Shown here one piece after another: positions 1-8,240 of a stretch of 64,000 nt of DNA. A program made the translations under genes and the position numbers. The notes beneath the pieces were generated by a model that was not told the origin of the DNA, made no database searches, and was given only the letters and a program-made list of their open reading frames with translations. The DNA is taken from positions 124,001 through 188,000 of the forward strand of contig NZ_PVZC01000007.1 of the NCBI RefSeq assembly GCF_003002095.1. Direction: 5' to 3'. Origin of the DNA: Allonocardiopsis opalescens. Its GTDB lineage: Bacteria > Actinomycetota > Actinomycetes > Streptosporangiales > Streptosporangiaceae. Positions within the stretch are counted from its first letter, which is position 1. Every line of letters begins with the position of its first letter.

Positions 1-474
1 CAGCAGGTGCCCGGCGCAGTACAGCTCGTGGCCGAAGGCGAGGTCGCTGTAGCGGGCCGGCTGCCCCGGGCCGCCGAAGGCGGTGCCGAGGTAGCCGTCG
101 CCGTCCTGCGCGGCGGCCAGCACCCCGGCCAGTCCGCCGATCCGCGCCGCCCAGTCCTGACCGGGGTCCCTGGTCCGGCCCGCCTCCCAGGCCATCGCCT
201 CCAGCAGCTTGTAGACCTCGGAGTCGGAGAACTCCAGCCCGCGCCGGGTGCCGGGCGCCGGGGCGGGGCGGCCGGTCCAGCCGAGCCGGTCCATCCAGTC
301 GCGGCAGTGCTCGATGGTGGCGGTCCCGTTGGTCTGCTGGCGCCGGTGCCAGAAGCCGCCGGTCAGCCGTACCTCGGCCAGTCCGAGCGGGCGCAGCGCC
401 CCGCGCGAGGGGACGACCGGCCGGCCGCCGGCCTGGCCGGCCGGCGCCTTGTTCAGCTGGGATGAGGCGGTCAT
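1..474 (-). CDS. GH127 (DUF1680) beta-L-arabinofuranosidase, N-terminal part
   Basis: The first 158 residues of a cytoplasmic glycoside hydrolase; the rest lies beyond the left edge. The ATG is at 474. Family hallmarks seen are GGFWHRRQQTN near residue 40, the LEFSDSEVYKLLEAMAWE helix near residue 85, AAAQDGDGYLGT near 125 and FGHELYCAGHLL at the cut end, the last typical of GH127/DUF1680. Full-length members have roughly 600-650 residues, and their catalytic Cys/Glu region is not in this fragment. There is no signal peptide, so it would act on imported oligosaccharides. It is the last visible gene of the leftward sugar ABC operon, 46 bases after the second permease. The family hydrolyses beta-L-arabinofuranosides; the exact substrate here is inferred. 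Confidence 0.85.
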   Translation of the reverse strand, partial: MTASSQLNKAPAGQAGGRPVVPSRGALRPLGLAEVRLTGGFWHRRQQTNGTATIEHCRDWMDRLGWTGRPAPAPGTRRGLEFSDSEVYKLLEAMAWEAGRTRDPGQDWAARIGGLAGVLAAAQDGDGYLGTAFGGPGQPARYSDLAFGHELYCAGHLL

Positions 475-519
475 GGGGTCCTTTCGTCGGCGGGGACGGG
501 GCGGGGCGGCCGGGCGGGG

Positions 520-1407
520 TCAGCCCTTGAGCGCGCCCGAGGTGAAGCCGCGCACGTAGTGCCGCTGCAGCAGCAGGAACAGGGCCGTGCAGGGCACCGC
601 CGAGACGATGACGCCCGCCTGCAGCGCGCCGAAGTCGATCGCGCCGTGGCTGCTGGACCGCATCGCGGCCAGTGCCGTGGGCAGGGTGAGCAGGCTGTCG
701 TCGGACAGCAGCATCAGCGGCGCGATGAACTCGTTCCACGAAGCCAGGAAGGCGAACAGGCCGACGGTGACCATGGCGGGCACGACGACCGGGATGAGGA
801 CCCGCACCAGCGTGCGCACCGGTCCGCAGCCGTCGATGAGGGCGGCCTCGTCCAGGTCGCGCGGCACGCCGTCGAAGGCGTTGCGCATCATGAACAGTGC
901 GAACGGCAGCTGGAACATGGTGAGCACCAGGGCGAGGCCGAGGTGGGAGTTCTCCAGGCCCAGCCGTCCGAGCAGGACGTACAGCGGCACCAGCAGGGTC
1001 GGGTACGGCACCATCAGGATGCCCAGGGTGACCAGGAACAGCAGGTCGCGGCCTGGGAAGCGGAAGCGGGCCGCCGCGTAGCCGCCGAGGGTGGCGGCGG
1101 TGAGGGTGCCCGCCACCGTCAGCAGGGAGACCACCAGGCTGTTGGCGGTGTATTGGGGCAGCCCGGCGCCGTACTCGGCCAGCCGCCGGTAGTTGTCCAG
1201 CCCGACGCCCTCGGCGCCGCCGGCGGCCCTCGGTCCGCGCACCGACGCCCACGCGGTCCACAGCAGCGGGGCGAGGAACAGGACCGCCAGCGCCAGCAGC
1301 GTGGTGTGCCGGCCGGTGGCCGTGATCCGCACCAGGATCCGGCGGCGCCGGCCGGCCCGCCGGGAGGCCGGCGGTGTCGCGGCCGCGGACGCGGGTGGCA
1401 GGCTCAT
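520..1407 (-). CDS. Carbohydrate ABC transporter permease (MalG/AraQ type)
   Basis: A 295-residue inner-membrane permease subunit for sugar uptake. An Arg-rich cytoplasmic N-terminus is followed by about six hydrophobic segments, beginning with TTLLALAVLFLAPLLWT near residue 35. The EAA loop, which contacts the ATPase, reads EAALIDGCGPVRTLVRVLIP near residue 195. The ATG at 1407 overlaps the TGA of the upstream permease (1404-1406), so the two are translationally coupled. No ATPase gene is nearby. This is common for actinomycete sugar ABC operons, which share a MsiK-type ATPase encoded elsewhere; that sharing is inferred here. The GH127 gene downstream and the LacI repressor upstream suggest arabinose-containing oligosaccharides as cargo. 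Confidence 0.93.
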   Translation of the reverse strand: MSLPPASAAATPPASRRAGRRRRILVRITATGRHTTLLALAVLFLAPLLWTAWASVRGPRAAGGAEGVGLDNYRRLAEYGAGLPQYTANSLVVSLLTVAGTLTAATLGGYAAARFRFPGRDLLFLVTLGILMVPYPTLLVPLYVLLGRLGLENSHLGLALVLTMFQLPFALFMMRNAFDGVPRDLDEAALIDGCGPVRTLVRVLIPVVVPAMVTVGLFAFLASWNEFIAPLMLLSDDSLLTLPTALAAMRSSSHGAIDFGALQAGVIVSAVPCTALFLLLQRHYVRGFTSGALKG

Positions 1408-2363
1408 CGCCGGTCTCCTCGCTCGCGAAGGATGGACAGCTGGACCACGTTCCCGACCACCAGGACGAGCGCCACCAGGACCGACATGGCCGCGGCCACG
1501 CCGACGTCGAGCAGAGTGAAGGCCTGCCGGTAGACGGTCATCACCACGGTGACGGTGGAGTTGTCGGGGCCGCCGCTGGTGAGCAGCACGAACTGCTCGA
1601 AGGCCAGCAGCGAGCCGGTGACGCACAGCGTCAGCGCCAGGGCCAGCGTCGGCCGCAGCAGCGGCAGGGTCACGTGGCGCAGGGTGCGCCACCAGCCGGC
1701 GCCGTCCACCCGCGCCGCCTCGTACACGTCGTCGGGAATCGCCTGCAGGCCGGTGAGCAGCACCAGCATGTAGAAGCCGGCGAAGCGCCAGGTGATCATC
1801 AAGACGGTGGACCACAGGGCGGCGCCGGGGGTGCCGAACCAGTCGACGGTGCCGTCGCCGATGCCCAGCGCCGCCAGCAGCGGCCCGAGCGGGCCGGCCT
1901 CGTCGCTGAAGATGACGTACCAGAGCAGGCTGGCCACGGCGAGGCCGACCACCGCGGGCTGGAAGAACGCGGTGCGGGCCAGGCCGACGCCCCGGCCCGG
2001 CCGCTGCACCAGCAGCGCCAGGCCGAGGGAGAGGGTGAGCAGCACCACCGTGGTGACCGCGGTGTACTTCAGGGTGAACACGACCGCCTCGACGAAGAGC
2101 CGGTCCTGGACGGCCAGCGCGTAGTTGCGGCCGCCGGAGAACGCGGGCGCGCCCAGCAGCGGCCAGTCGTGCAGCGACATCCACCCGGCCAGGCCGACCG
2201 GGACGACGAAGAGCACCGCCACCACGGCGGCCAGCGGCAGCGAGAGCACGATCCCCGTGCGCGCCTCGCGGGCGCGCCGCCCGGCCCCCGGGCGGGGGCT
2301 CGGCCGGGACCGGGCGGTTTCGGGCGGGGCGGGGAACAGGGCCGGGGACGCGGTGGGGGGCAA
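1404..2363 (-). CDS. Carbohydrate ABC transporter permease (MalF/AraP type)
   Basis: A 319-residue permease that pairs with the next gene. A Pro/Arg-rich tail of about 40 residues precedes six predicted membrane segments (first: IVLSLPLAAVVAVLFVVP), with the EAA loop EAARVDGAGWWRTLRHVTLP near residue 215. The start is a TTG at 2363, chosen because AGGAGG stands seven bases before it on the minus strand and no better ATG or GTG precedes the first membrane segment. The stop overlaps the start of the second permease (ATGA), and the gene begins 30 bases after the binding-protein gene. It belongs to the same leftward operon, probably repressed by the divergent LacI protein. Confidence 0.93.
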   Translation of the reverse strand: MPPTASPALFPAPPETARSRPSPRPGAGRRAREARTGIVLSLPLAAVVAVLFVVPVGLAGWMSLHDWPLLGAPAFSGGRNYALAVQDRLFVEAVVFTLKYTAVTTVVLLTLSLGLALLVQRPGRGVGLARTAFFQPAVVGLAVASLLWYVIFSDEAGPLGPLLAALGIGDGTVDWFGTPGAALWSTVLMITWRFAGFYMLVLLTGLQAIPDDVYEAARVDGAGWWRTLRHVTLPLLRPTLALALTLCVTGSLLAFEQFVLLTSGGPDNSTVTVVMTVYRQAFTLLDVGVAAAMSVLVALVLVVGNVVQLSILRERGDRR

Positions 2364-2393
2364 GGCGCCTCCTGTCGGGACGGGGCCGGCCGG

Positions 2394-3692
2394 TCAGCGG
2401 GCGAGCGAGGCGTCGACCAGCGGGTCGTTGGCGGCCAGCGCCGCCGCCAGGTCGGGCCCGAAGACCGCGTTGTGCGCGAGCGTCAGCCAGGGGCCCTGCG
2501 GGTCGTTGAAGGTGGCGCCGAACTCCACCGCCCTGGGGGTGCGGCCGAGCGGGACCAGCTCGGACATGGTCCGCAGCCGCTCGTTCGCGCGCACCCGCGG
2601 CGCGTCGGCGAGGTCGGTGCGGGCCGGCACGTCGCTGTTGGCGGCCAGCACCGACAGCTGGGCCTCCTCCCCCAGCGTCCAGGAGATGAAGTCCCAGGCG
2701 GCCTCGGGATGCCGGCTGGTGCTGGTGATCCCGACGACGTCGCCGCCGACGAAGGTCGACGCCCCGCCGTCGGCCCCGGGGATCGGCGCGACGCCGATCC
2801 GCAGGCGCTCGCCCTCCTCGATCCGGCCGAGGAAGGTGGAGGACATCGGCGCGACCCCGATGTTCCCGGTCTGGAAGGCGGTGATCCAGGTGGCGCCGCT
2901 CTCCCGCCGCGACCCCTCGGCCAGTACGCCGGCCTCGGCCATCCCCCGGTAGGCCGCGAAGACCCCGGCCATCTCGGGCGCGTCCAGGTGGGCGGAGGTG
3001 CCGTCCGGGCTGAGCACTTCGCCGCCGCCCGCCCACACGCTCGGCCAGAGGGTGAACAGCAGGCAGCCCTGGCACTGCCCGGCCAGGTAGGCACCGCTGA
3101 CCTCGCCGCCGAGCCGCTGGATGCGCGCGGCGTGCTCGGCCATCTCCGTCAGCGACCGCGGCGGCCGGTCGGGGTCCAGCCCGGCCCGCTCGTAGAGCAC
3201 CCGGTTGTAGAACAGCACCGACAGGTCGAGCGCGTGCGGCACGGCGTGGCGGGCGCCGGCCGCGGTGGCGACCTCCAGGTGGGCCGGGACCAGCGCATCG
3301 GCGAAGTCCAGCGCGTCGATCCGGCCGGTGATGTCGGCCAGCAGGCCCTGCTCGATGAACTTCTGGACGTAGACGACGTCGGAGCCGAGGATGTCGGGCA
3401 GGTTGTCGCCGCCGGCCGCGGTGGCGATCTGCTGCTGGTAGGTGTCGTTGGGGATCACCCGCAGCTCGACGCTGTTGCGGCCGAGCGCGTTGTAGGCGTC
3501 GATGAACCGGCGCGTCTGCGCCTCGGTGGCCGCCCGGGTCCACATGGTGAGCGTGTGGCCGGTCGGCCGCCCGTCGGCGGGCTCCGGCGCGGCGCCGCAG
3601 CCCGTGGCCGCGGTGACCAGCAGGGTGGCGAGCAGCGCCGCCAGTGCGGCGGCCGCGCGCCGCCAGGGCCGTCGGCTCCCGCGTTCGTTCAT
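2394..3692 (-). CDS. Extracellular sugar-binding lipoprotein of the ABC importer
   Basis: A 432-residue substrate-binding protein, first gene of the leftward sugar operon. It has an Arg-rich n-region, a hydrophobic core (LAALLATLLVTAAT) and a lipobox-like ATGC at about residues 29-32, so it should be lipid-anchored outside the membrane. The mature part has family 1 solute-binding features: LTMWTRAATEAQTRRFIDAYN, then VRVIPNDTYQQQ-like spacing, and GGDVVGITSTSRHPEAAWDFI in the second lobe. The ATG at 3692 has GGGAG nine bases upstream. A perfect 16-bp operator (3786-3801) lies about 95 bases upstream. The ligand is inferred to be an arabinose-containing oligosaccharide because a GH127 gene shares the operon. 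Confidence 0.92.
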   Translation of the reverse strand: MNERGSRRPWRRAAAALAALLATLLVTAATGCGAAPEPADGRPTGHTLTMWTRAATEAQTRRFIDAYNALGRNSVELRVIPNDTYQQQIATAAGGDNLPDILGSDVVYVQKFIEQGLLADITGRIDALDFADALVPAHLEVATAAGARHAVPHALDLSVLFYNRVLYERAGLDPDRPPRSLTEMAEHAARIQRLGGEVSGAYLAGQCQGCLLFTLWPSVWAGGGEVLSPDGTSAHLDAPEMAGVFAAYRGMAEAGVLAEGSRRESGATWITAFQTGNIGVAPMSSTFLGRIEEGERLRIGVAPIPGADGGASTFVGGDVVGITSTSRHPEAAWDFISWTLGEEAQLSVLAANSDVPARTDLADAPRVRANERLRTMSELVPLGRTPRAVEFGATFNDPQGPWLTLAHNAVFGPDLAAALAANDPLVDASLAR

Positions 3693-3785
3693 CGGCGCTC
3701 CCTCGGTCGGCCACCGGCAGCGCCCCGTGGCGCCGTGCGCGTCCGCGCGCTCTGCACCTCACAGCGCTCCGTGATGGAGGCCACT

Positions 3786-3801
3786 CCGAAATCGTTTTCG
3801 G
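3786..3801. promoter_or_regulatory. Probable LacI operator before the sugar ABC operon
   Basis: A perfect inverted repeat, CCGAAA-TCGT-TTTCGG, lies between the divergent binding-protein gene and the LacI gene. The centre-symmetric CGAAA/TTTCG arms suit a LacI-family dimer. A second copy of the same half-sites overlaps the LacI ribosome site (3956-3968), which strengthens the assignment. Confidence 0.65.
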
Positions 3802-3955
3802 GAAGGTAACTGGACGATGACGGGTGCGTCAACAGCCGGGCGGCGGAAGCGGGTCGACTAGAATGAACGCGGTTGCGGCGGCTCAGTGGCAGAACCGGCC
3901 CAGCTCCAGCTCAGCCCCCGAGCACCCGCTCGGCCGCGCCGCCCGAAAATCTCGC

Positions 3956-3968
3956 CGAAAGGTTTTCG
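3956..3968. promoter_or_regulatory. Second LacI operator, overlapping the repressor's own ribosome site
   Basis: CGAAA-GGT-TTTCG ends one base before the TTG start of the LacI gene and includes its GAAAGG ribosome site. The half-sites equal those at 3786-3801, with a three-base instead of four-base centre. Binding here would give autorepression by blocking translation-proximal transcription. A TAGAAT -10-like hexamer lies upstream at 3859-3864. Confidence 0.5.
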
Positions 3969-5030
3969 TTGCCCAGGAAGCGATCCACGTCCGTCACCCT
4001 CAGCGACGTCGCCGAGCGCGCCGGGGTCTCGGTGGCCACCGCCTCCAAGGCGCTCAACGCACGCGCCGAGGTGGCGGCCGAGACCCGCACGCGGGTACTG
4101 CGGGCCGCCGACGAACTCGCCTTCCAGCCCAACGCCCTGGCGCGCGGGCTGATCTCGGGCAGCAGCGGCACCATCGGCCTGATCACCGACGAACTCGGCG
4201 GCCGCTTCGCCATCCCGATCCTGCTCGGCGTGGAGAACGCGCTCGGCGACGAGCAGATGTCGGTGCTGCTGTGCGACGCGCGCGGCGACGCGATCCGTCG
4301 CCGCCACTACATCCGCACCCTGGTCTCCCGCCGGGTCGACGGGCTGATCATCCTCGGCGACCGCAACGACATGCGGCCCTCGCTCACCCGGGAGATCCCG
4401 GTACCGGTCGTCTACGTGTACGCGGAGTCCGACGACCCCGCCGACCTGTCGGTGCTGGCCGACGACGAGGGCGGCGCGCGGCTGGCCGTGGAGCACCTGG
4501 TCGGCACCGGCCGGCGGCGCATCGCCCACATCACCGGCGAGGAGGGCTACCGGGCGGCGCGCGACCGCGCCACCGGTTGCCAGACCGTGCTGCGCGAGCA
4601 CGGCCTGCCGCTGGTGGGCGGGGCGCCGCTGTACGGGGAGTGGACCCAGAGCTGGGGGCGGCGCGCCGCGGGCATGGTGCTGCGCACCAGCCCCGACGTG
4701 GACGCCTTCTTCTGCGGCAGCGACCAGATCGCCACCGGTGTCGCCGAGACCGTCCGCGAACTCGGACGGCGCGTCCCCGAGGACGTCGCCATCGTCGGCT
4801 ACGACAACTGGGAGGTCTTCGCCGCGCAGTGCCGCCCGCCGCTCACCACCGTCGACCTGAACCTGCAGAGCCTGGGCGCCACCGCGGTCCGCCACCTGTT
4901 CGCCGCCCTCAACGCCGCCCCGACCGGCGGCGCCGTCCGCCACCCGGGACGCCTCGTCATCCGCGAGTCCACCGTCGCCGCCCCCTCCTCCCGCCATCCT
5001 GCCGCCGGCGCCGAACCCGGCCCTCGGTGA
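3969..5030 (+). CDS. LacI-family transcriptional repressor
   Basis: A 353-residue repressor, normal length for LacI proteins. The N-terminal HTH reads VTLSDVAERAGVSVATASKALN (LacI signature), followed by the hinge helix ALARGLISG and a periplasmic-binding-like sensor domain (VDGLIILGDRND, TGRRRIAHITG, VAIVGYDNWEVF, PPLTTVDLNLQSLG). I chose the TTG at 3969 because GAAAGG precedes it by eight bases and the HTH begins about ten residues in. An upstream ATG at 3873 would add 32 low-complexity residues. It is divergent from the arabinoside ABC/GH127 operon and very likely controls it through the two CGAAA/TTTCG palindromes. The inducer is presumably a sugar from the transported oligosaccharide. 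Confidence 0.9.
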   Translation: MPRKRSTSVTLSDVAERAGVSVATASKALNARAEVAAETRTRVLRAADELAFQPNALARGLISGSSGTIGLITDELGGRFAIPILLGVENALGDEQMSVLLCDARGDAIRRRHYIRTLVSRRVDGLIILGDRNDMRPSLTREIPVPVVYVYAESDDPADLSVLADDEGGARLAVEHLVGTGRRRIAHITGEEGYRAARDRATGCQTVLREHGLPLVGGAPLYGEWTQSWGRRAAGMVLRTSPDVDAFFCGSDQIATGVAETVRELGRRVPEDVAIVGYDNWEVFAAQCRPPLTTVDLNLQSLGATAVRHLFAALNAAPTGGAVRHPGRLVIRESTVAAPSSRHPAAGAEPGPR

Positions 5031-5279
5031 CCGTAGGCGGTCCAGGCGCCGTAAACGGCCAGGGCGACCGCTTCGCCGACCAGGCGGACGCGTCCGGAGC
5101 GCAGTGAGCGGTTCGCTGCGCCGGGGTACCGGTCATCGGCACCCCGGCGCCAGTTCGTTCCAGAGGCGTGTCGATACTTTTTGGCCGTCACAGTGGTGGT
5201 GGCACGTGCGCCGGCGTGCGGCGCGCCCGGTGAAACCGGTTGACACGCGAGAACGCCCCGCCACCTGCACGAACACCTT

Positions 5280-5300
5280 CCGGGGCCTTTTCGGCCTCGG
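5280..5300. terminator. Hairpin directly after the SARP stop codon
   Basis: Arms CCGGGGCC (5280-5287) and GGCCTCGG (5293-5300) pair at seven of eight positions around a five-base TTTTC loop. The hairpin abuts the TGA of the SARP gene on the minus strand and lies between convergent genes (LacI gene ends at 5030). No U-run follows, so it is a GC-type terminator candidate. Confidence 0.45.
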
Positions 5301-8054
5301 TCACGGGATGTCGGTGAGGAGGTGGTCGAAGAGGGTGTTGGCGTGGACCTTTTCCCGGTGGCTGATGGCGGAGATGCAGTCGCGGGCGCCGGCCAGGTGG
5401 CTTTCGGCCGCGGCGGTATCGCCGACGGCTCTGAGGGAGTTGGCGACGGTCAGCAGGTGCTCCGCGCGCTGGTGGACGTCGCCGAGGCGGTCGTGGTGGG
5501 CTCGGACCTCCGGGGCGCGGCGGATGACCTCGTCGTGGTCGCCGGAGGCGGAGTAGGCCTGCAGCATGGTGTTGAGGTTGATGGCGACGTTGAGCTGGTG
5601 GCCGGCGGCGCGGTTGATGGTCAGGGCCTGGTCCAGCAGGGCCAGCGCCTCGCGGCAGCGTCCGGTGCGGAGGTGGACGTCGGCGAGGTTGCACAGGGCC
5701 ATCGCGTGCAGGGAGCAGTGGCCGGTGCCGGGCGCGGTGCGCAGGATGTGCTCGAACCTCTCGCGGGCGCCGGCCATGTCGCCGCGGTAGACCAGCACGA
5801 TGCCCTGGGTGGAGCTGAACAGCAGCGAGGTGTACACGTCGCGGCTGTCGAGCTGTTCGTTCGCCTGGTCGAGGAGCCGCTGGGCGAGGGGGATGTTGCC
5901 GCGCTGGCCCTCGACGATGGCCAGGTGGGTGCGGGCGAAGGCGGCGTGGTCGGGATCGTGGTCGAGCAGCATGTCGGCCAGGGCGGTGCGCTGGGTCCAC
6001 GACAGGGCGGAGTTGAAGTAGAACGGCAGGGTCTGCAGGGCGATGCGGGCGGCGTCGACCGCGGTCCGCAGGCCGCCGGCGACCGCCTGGCGCAGCACCT
6101 CCACCATGACGGGGAGTTCGCGGTCCAGCCAGGACTGCACCTGGCCGTAGCGGTCGAAGCGGACGGTGGCCATGGCGTCGGTCGGGTGCTCCTGCGGGAG
6201 CCCGTAGTCGGTGCGCGCCCCGATGGCGGTCAGGCTGCACGCGCGGATCGCCGCGACGTACCAGTCGACGGCCCGCGCCAGCGGCTCGGCCCGGCGGTGC
6301 GGTGCCCGCTCCTTGGCCAGCACGGAGACCAGGTCGTAGAGCAGGTAGCGCTCCGGGCCGGGGCTGAAGGCCATCTGCACGTTGAGCAGCGATTCCAGCG
6401 CGCGGTTCGCGCGGGTGACCGGCCAGCCGGTCAGTGCCGCCGCCAGGGCTGCGGTGATGTGCGGCGGATTCGGCAGGCCGAGGAGGGGGAACAGGGCGGC
6501 GGCGTCCTGGTCGGCGTCGTCGCCGCTCGTCCGGAGGCCGTCGAGTCCGATCAGGAGGCTGGCGCGCACGTCGACGTCCTCGTGGCGCAGCTGGTCGAGC
6601 CGGGCGAGTTCGTCGTCGAGCAGCCGCACCCAGGTCGCGAGCGGCCAGTGCGGGCGCAGCGCGGCACGGGTGGCGATCAGCCGCAGCGCCAGCGGCAGCC
6701 TCCCGCACAGCTCGGCCAGCGCGGCCGCGGCCTCGGGTTCGGCGGCCACCATCCGCGTCCCGCCCATCCGGCCGAGCAGTTCCACGGCGTCCGCGGGCCG
6801 CAGCGGATCCAGGTGGAACAGGAAGTCTCCGCAGCTGATGGGGGCCCGGCTGGTGATGATCGCCGCACAGCCCGGCTCGTCGGGCAGCGCGACGCGGATC
6901 TGGTCCGCGCCGGCCACATTGTCGAAGATGATCAGCATCCGGCGGCCGCGCAGCCGGACGCGGTAGGCGCGCAGCAGCTCGGTGATGTCCTGGTCGGGCC
7001 GCGGTTCGATACCGCCCAAGGCGTGGATGAGCATGGCGACGACGTCCGCGGCGCTGCGCGCCGGCACGCCCGGGGTCGATCCGCCGACGTCCACGTAGAG
7101 CGTGCCGTCCGGGTACCTGGCGGACAGCTCGTGCCCGACCCTGACGGCGAGCGCCGACTTGCCGCAGCCGCCCGGGCCGTAGACGGTGCAGTGGACGGGC
7201 GCGTCGTCGGTGCGCAGGCGCTCCTTCAGTTCGGCCACCTCGTCCTCGCGGCCCAGGAAGGGGGCGCACAGCGGGGGCGGCCCCGCCGGGGTGAGCGCGC
7301 GGCCGGGACCGCCGTCGTGCCCCATCGTGCCCGCGGTGATCAGCTGCGCGTCCTCGCGGAGGATGGCCGTCTCCAGCCGGCGGAGGTCAGGACCCGGTTC
7401 CATTCCGACCTCTGTGACCAGCCGGCCGCGGATCTGGCGGTAGCGCGAGAGCGCCTCCGCGGCGCGGCCGCTGCGGTAGAGCGCGATCATCAGCTGGTGG
7501 CAGAGGCGCTCGCGCAGCGGGTACCTGCTGTTCAGCTCCACCAGCCCGGCCAGGACCTCCATGTGCTGGCCCCGGCTCAGCCGGAGCTCGATGGCGCGTT
7601 CGAGGCCGGCGAGGTAGGACTCCTCCAGCAGCGGCGCCTGCACGGCACGGAGCGGGACGTCGCCGATGTTCATGAGCGGTTCGCCCCGCCACAGCGCCAG
7701 CGCCCGATCGTAGAGCTCGACGGACCCGCGGCGCCGCGCCTCGGTGACCAGCTCGTTGAAGCGGTGCACGTCCACCTGCTGCGGGGACGCGGTGAGCCGG
7801 TATCCGGCCGTGGTGCTCTGCAGCACCTGCTCGGGGAAGACGGCCCGCAGACGCCGGACGTAGTTGCGGATCGTGGTGACGGCCGTCTTCGGCGGCACGT
7901 CTCCCCACAGGTCCGCGACGATGGTGTCGAGGGAGACCGCGTTCCCGAGCCGGCTGAGCAGGCTCGCCAGCAGTGCCCGCTGCATCGGGGCGCTGATCGG
8001 GAGTGGGTCGTCGTCGTGCCAGACCTCCAACGGTCCGAGCATCCGAAACTCCAC
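5301..8054 (-). CDS. SARP-family activator with NB-ARC and TPR domains (AfsR-like)
   Basis: A 917-residue cytoplasmic regulator, the probable pathway-specific activator of the adjacent NRPS-PKS cluster. Order: OmpR-type winged-helix DNA-binding domain (about 1-95; VEFRMLGPLEV, then TTIRNYVRRLRAVFP as the recognition region), BTAD (about 97-245; VDVHRFNELV, YPLRERLCHQLMIALYRSGRAAEALSRY), NB-ARC ATPase (about 290-600; Walker A GPGGCGKSALA, Walker B MLIIFDN, then SRAPISC) and C-terminal TPR-like helices rich in LALLDQAL-type repeats. The start is a GTG at 8054 with GAGGG about nine bases before it; family members begin with this VEFRMLG strand. A tract of 15-bp repeats lies 115-180 bases upstream. 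The LuxR gene upstream carries a promoter with SARP-type heptamers, so this protein may drive that gene. Confidence 0.93.
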   Translation of the reverse strand: MEFRMLGPLEVWHDDDPLPISAPMQRALLASLLSRLGNAVSLDTIVADLWGDVPPKTAVTTIRNYVRRLRAVFPEQVLQSTTAGYRLTASPQQVDVHRFNELVTEARRRGSVELYDRALALWRGEPLMNIGDVPLRAVQAPLLEESYLAGLERAIELRLSRGQHMEVLAGLVELNSRYPLRERLCHQLMIALYRSGRAAEALSRYRQIRGRLVTEVGMEPGPDLRRLETAILREDAQLITAGTMGHDGGPGRALTPAGPPPLCAPFLGREDEVAELKERLRTDDAPVHCTVYGPGGCGKSALAVRVGHELSARYPDGTLYVDVGGSTPGVPARSAADVVAMLIHALGGIEPRPDQDITELLRAYRVRLRGRRMLIIFDNVAGADQIRVALPDEPGCAAIITSRAPISCGDFLFHLDPLRPADAVELLGRMGGTRMVAAEPEAAAALAELCGRLPLALRLIATRAALRPHWPLATWVRLLDDELARLDQLRHEDVDVRASLLIGLDGLRTSGDDADQDAAALFPLLGLPNPPHITAALAAALTGWPVTRANRALESLLNVQMAFSPGPERYLLYDLVSVLAKERAPHRRAEPLARAVDWYVAAIRACSLTAIGARTDYGLPQEHPTDAMATVRFDRYGQVQSWLDRELPVMVEVLRQAVAGGLRTAVDAARIALQTLPFYFNSALSWTQRTALADMLLDHDPDHAAFARTHLAIVEGQRGNIPLAQRLLDQANEQLDSRDVYTSLLFSSTQGIVLVYRGDMAGARERFEHILRTAPGTGHCSLHAMALCNLADVHLRTGRCREALALLDQALTINRAAGHQLNVAINLNTMLQAYSASGDHDEVIRRAPEVRAHHDRLGDVHQRAEHLLTVANSLRAVGDTAAAESHLAGARDCISAISHREKVHANTLFDHLLTDIP

Positions 8055-8169
8055 GCTGGCCCTCGCCCACGATGTCCATCTGCGGCGCACTCCGTCTAGC
8101 AGGAAAGGGTACCGAGGGGGGTGGGAACAGACCACCACTGTCCGAGCGGCCTACCCCCTACGGCTGACC

Positions 8170-8240
8170 GGTTCTGTCCCAACGGGTTCTATTCGGTCGG
8201 GCTCTGCGCTAGGGCCCTGTTCTAACGGGCCCTGTCCGGC
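8170..8240. repeat. Tract of 15-bp-period repeats upstream of the SARP gene
   Basis: Reading the plus strand in 15-base steps from 8170 gives GGTTCTGT, GGTTCTAT (8185), GGCTCTGC (8200), CCCTGTTC (8215) and CCCTGTCC (8230). Units 1-3 resemble each other, as do units 4-5. The nonamer GGGCCCTGT also occurs twice, exactly 15 bases apart (8212 and 8227). The tract spans the end of the LuxR gene and the leader region of the SARP gene. Its function is unknown; repeated protein-binding sites are one possibility. Confidence 0.55.

Noticed and set aside
1374..3809. 811-residue plus-strand open frame
   Set aside because: It is antisense to the two permeases and the binding protein, with composition of a shadow frame (runs of Gly, Arg, Gln, His, no domain).
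3873..3968. Earlier ATG for the LacI gene
   Set aside because: It adds 32 low-complexity residues ahead of the HTH; the TTG at 3969 has a good ribosome site and standard protein start.
5225..5245. AACCGGTT palindrome downstream of LacI
   Set aside because: Eight bases only, in a GC-rich convergent gap; expected by chance.
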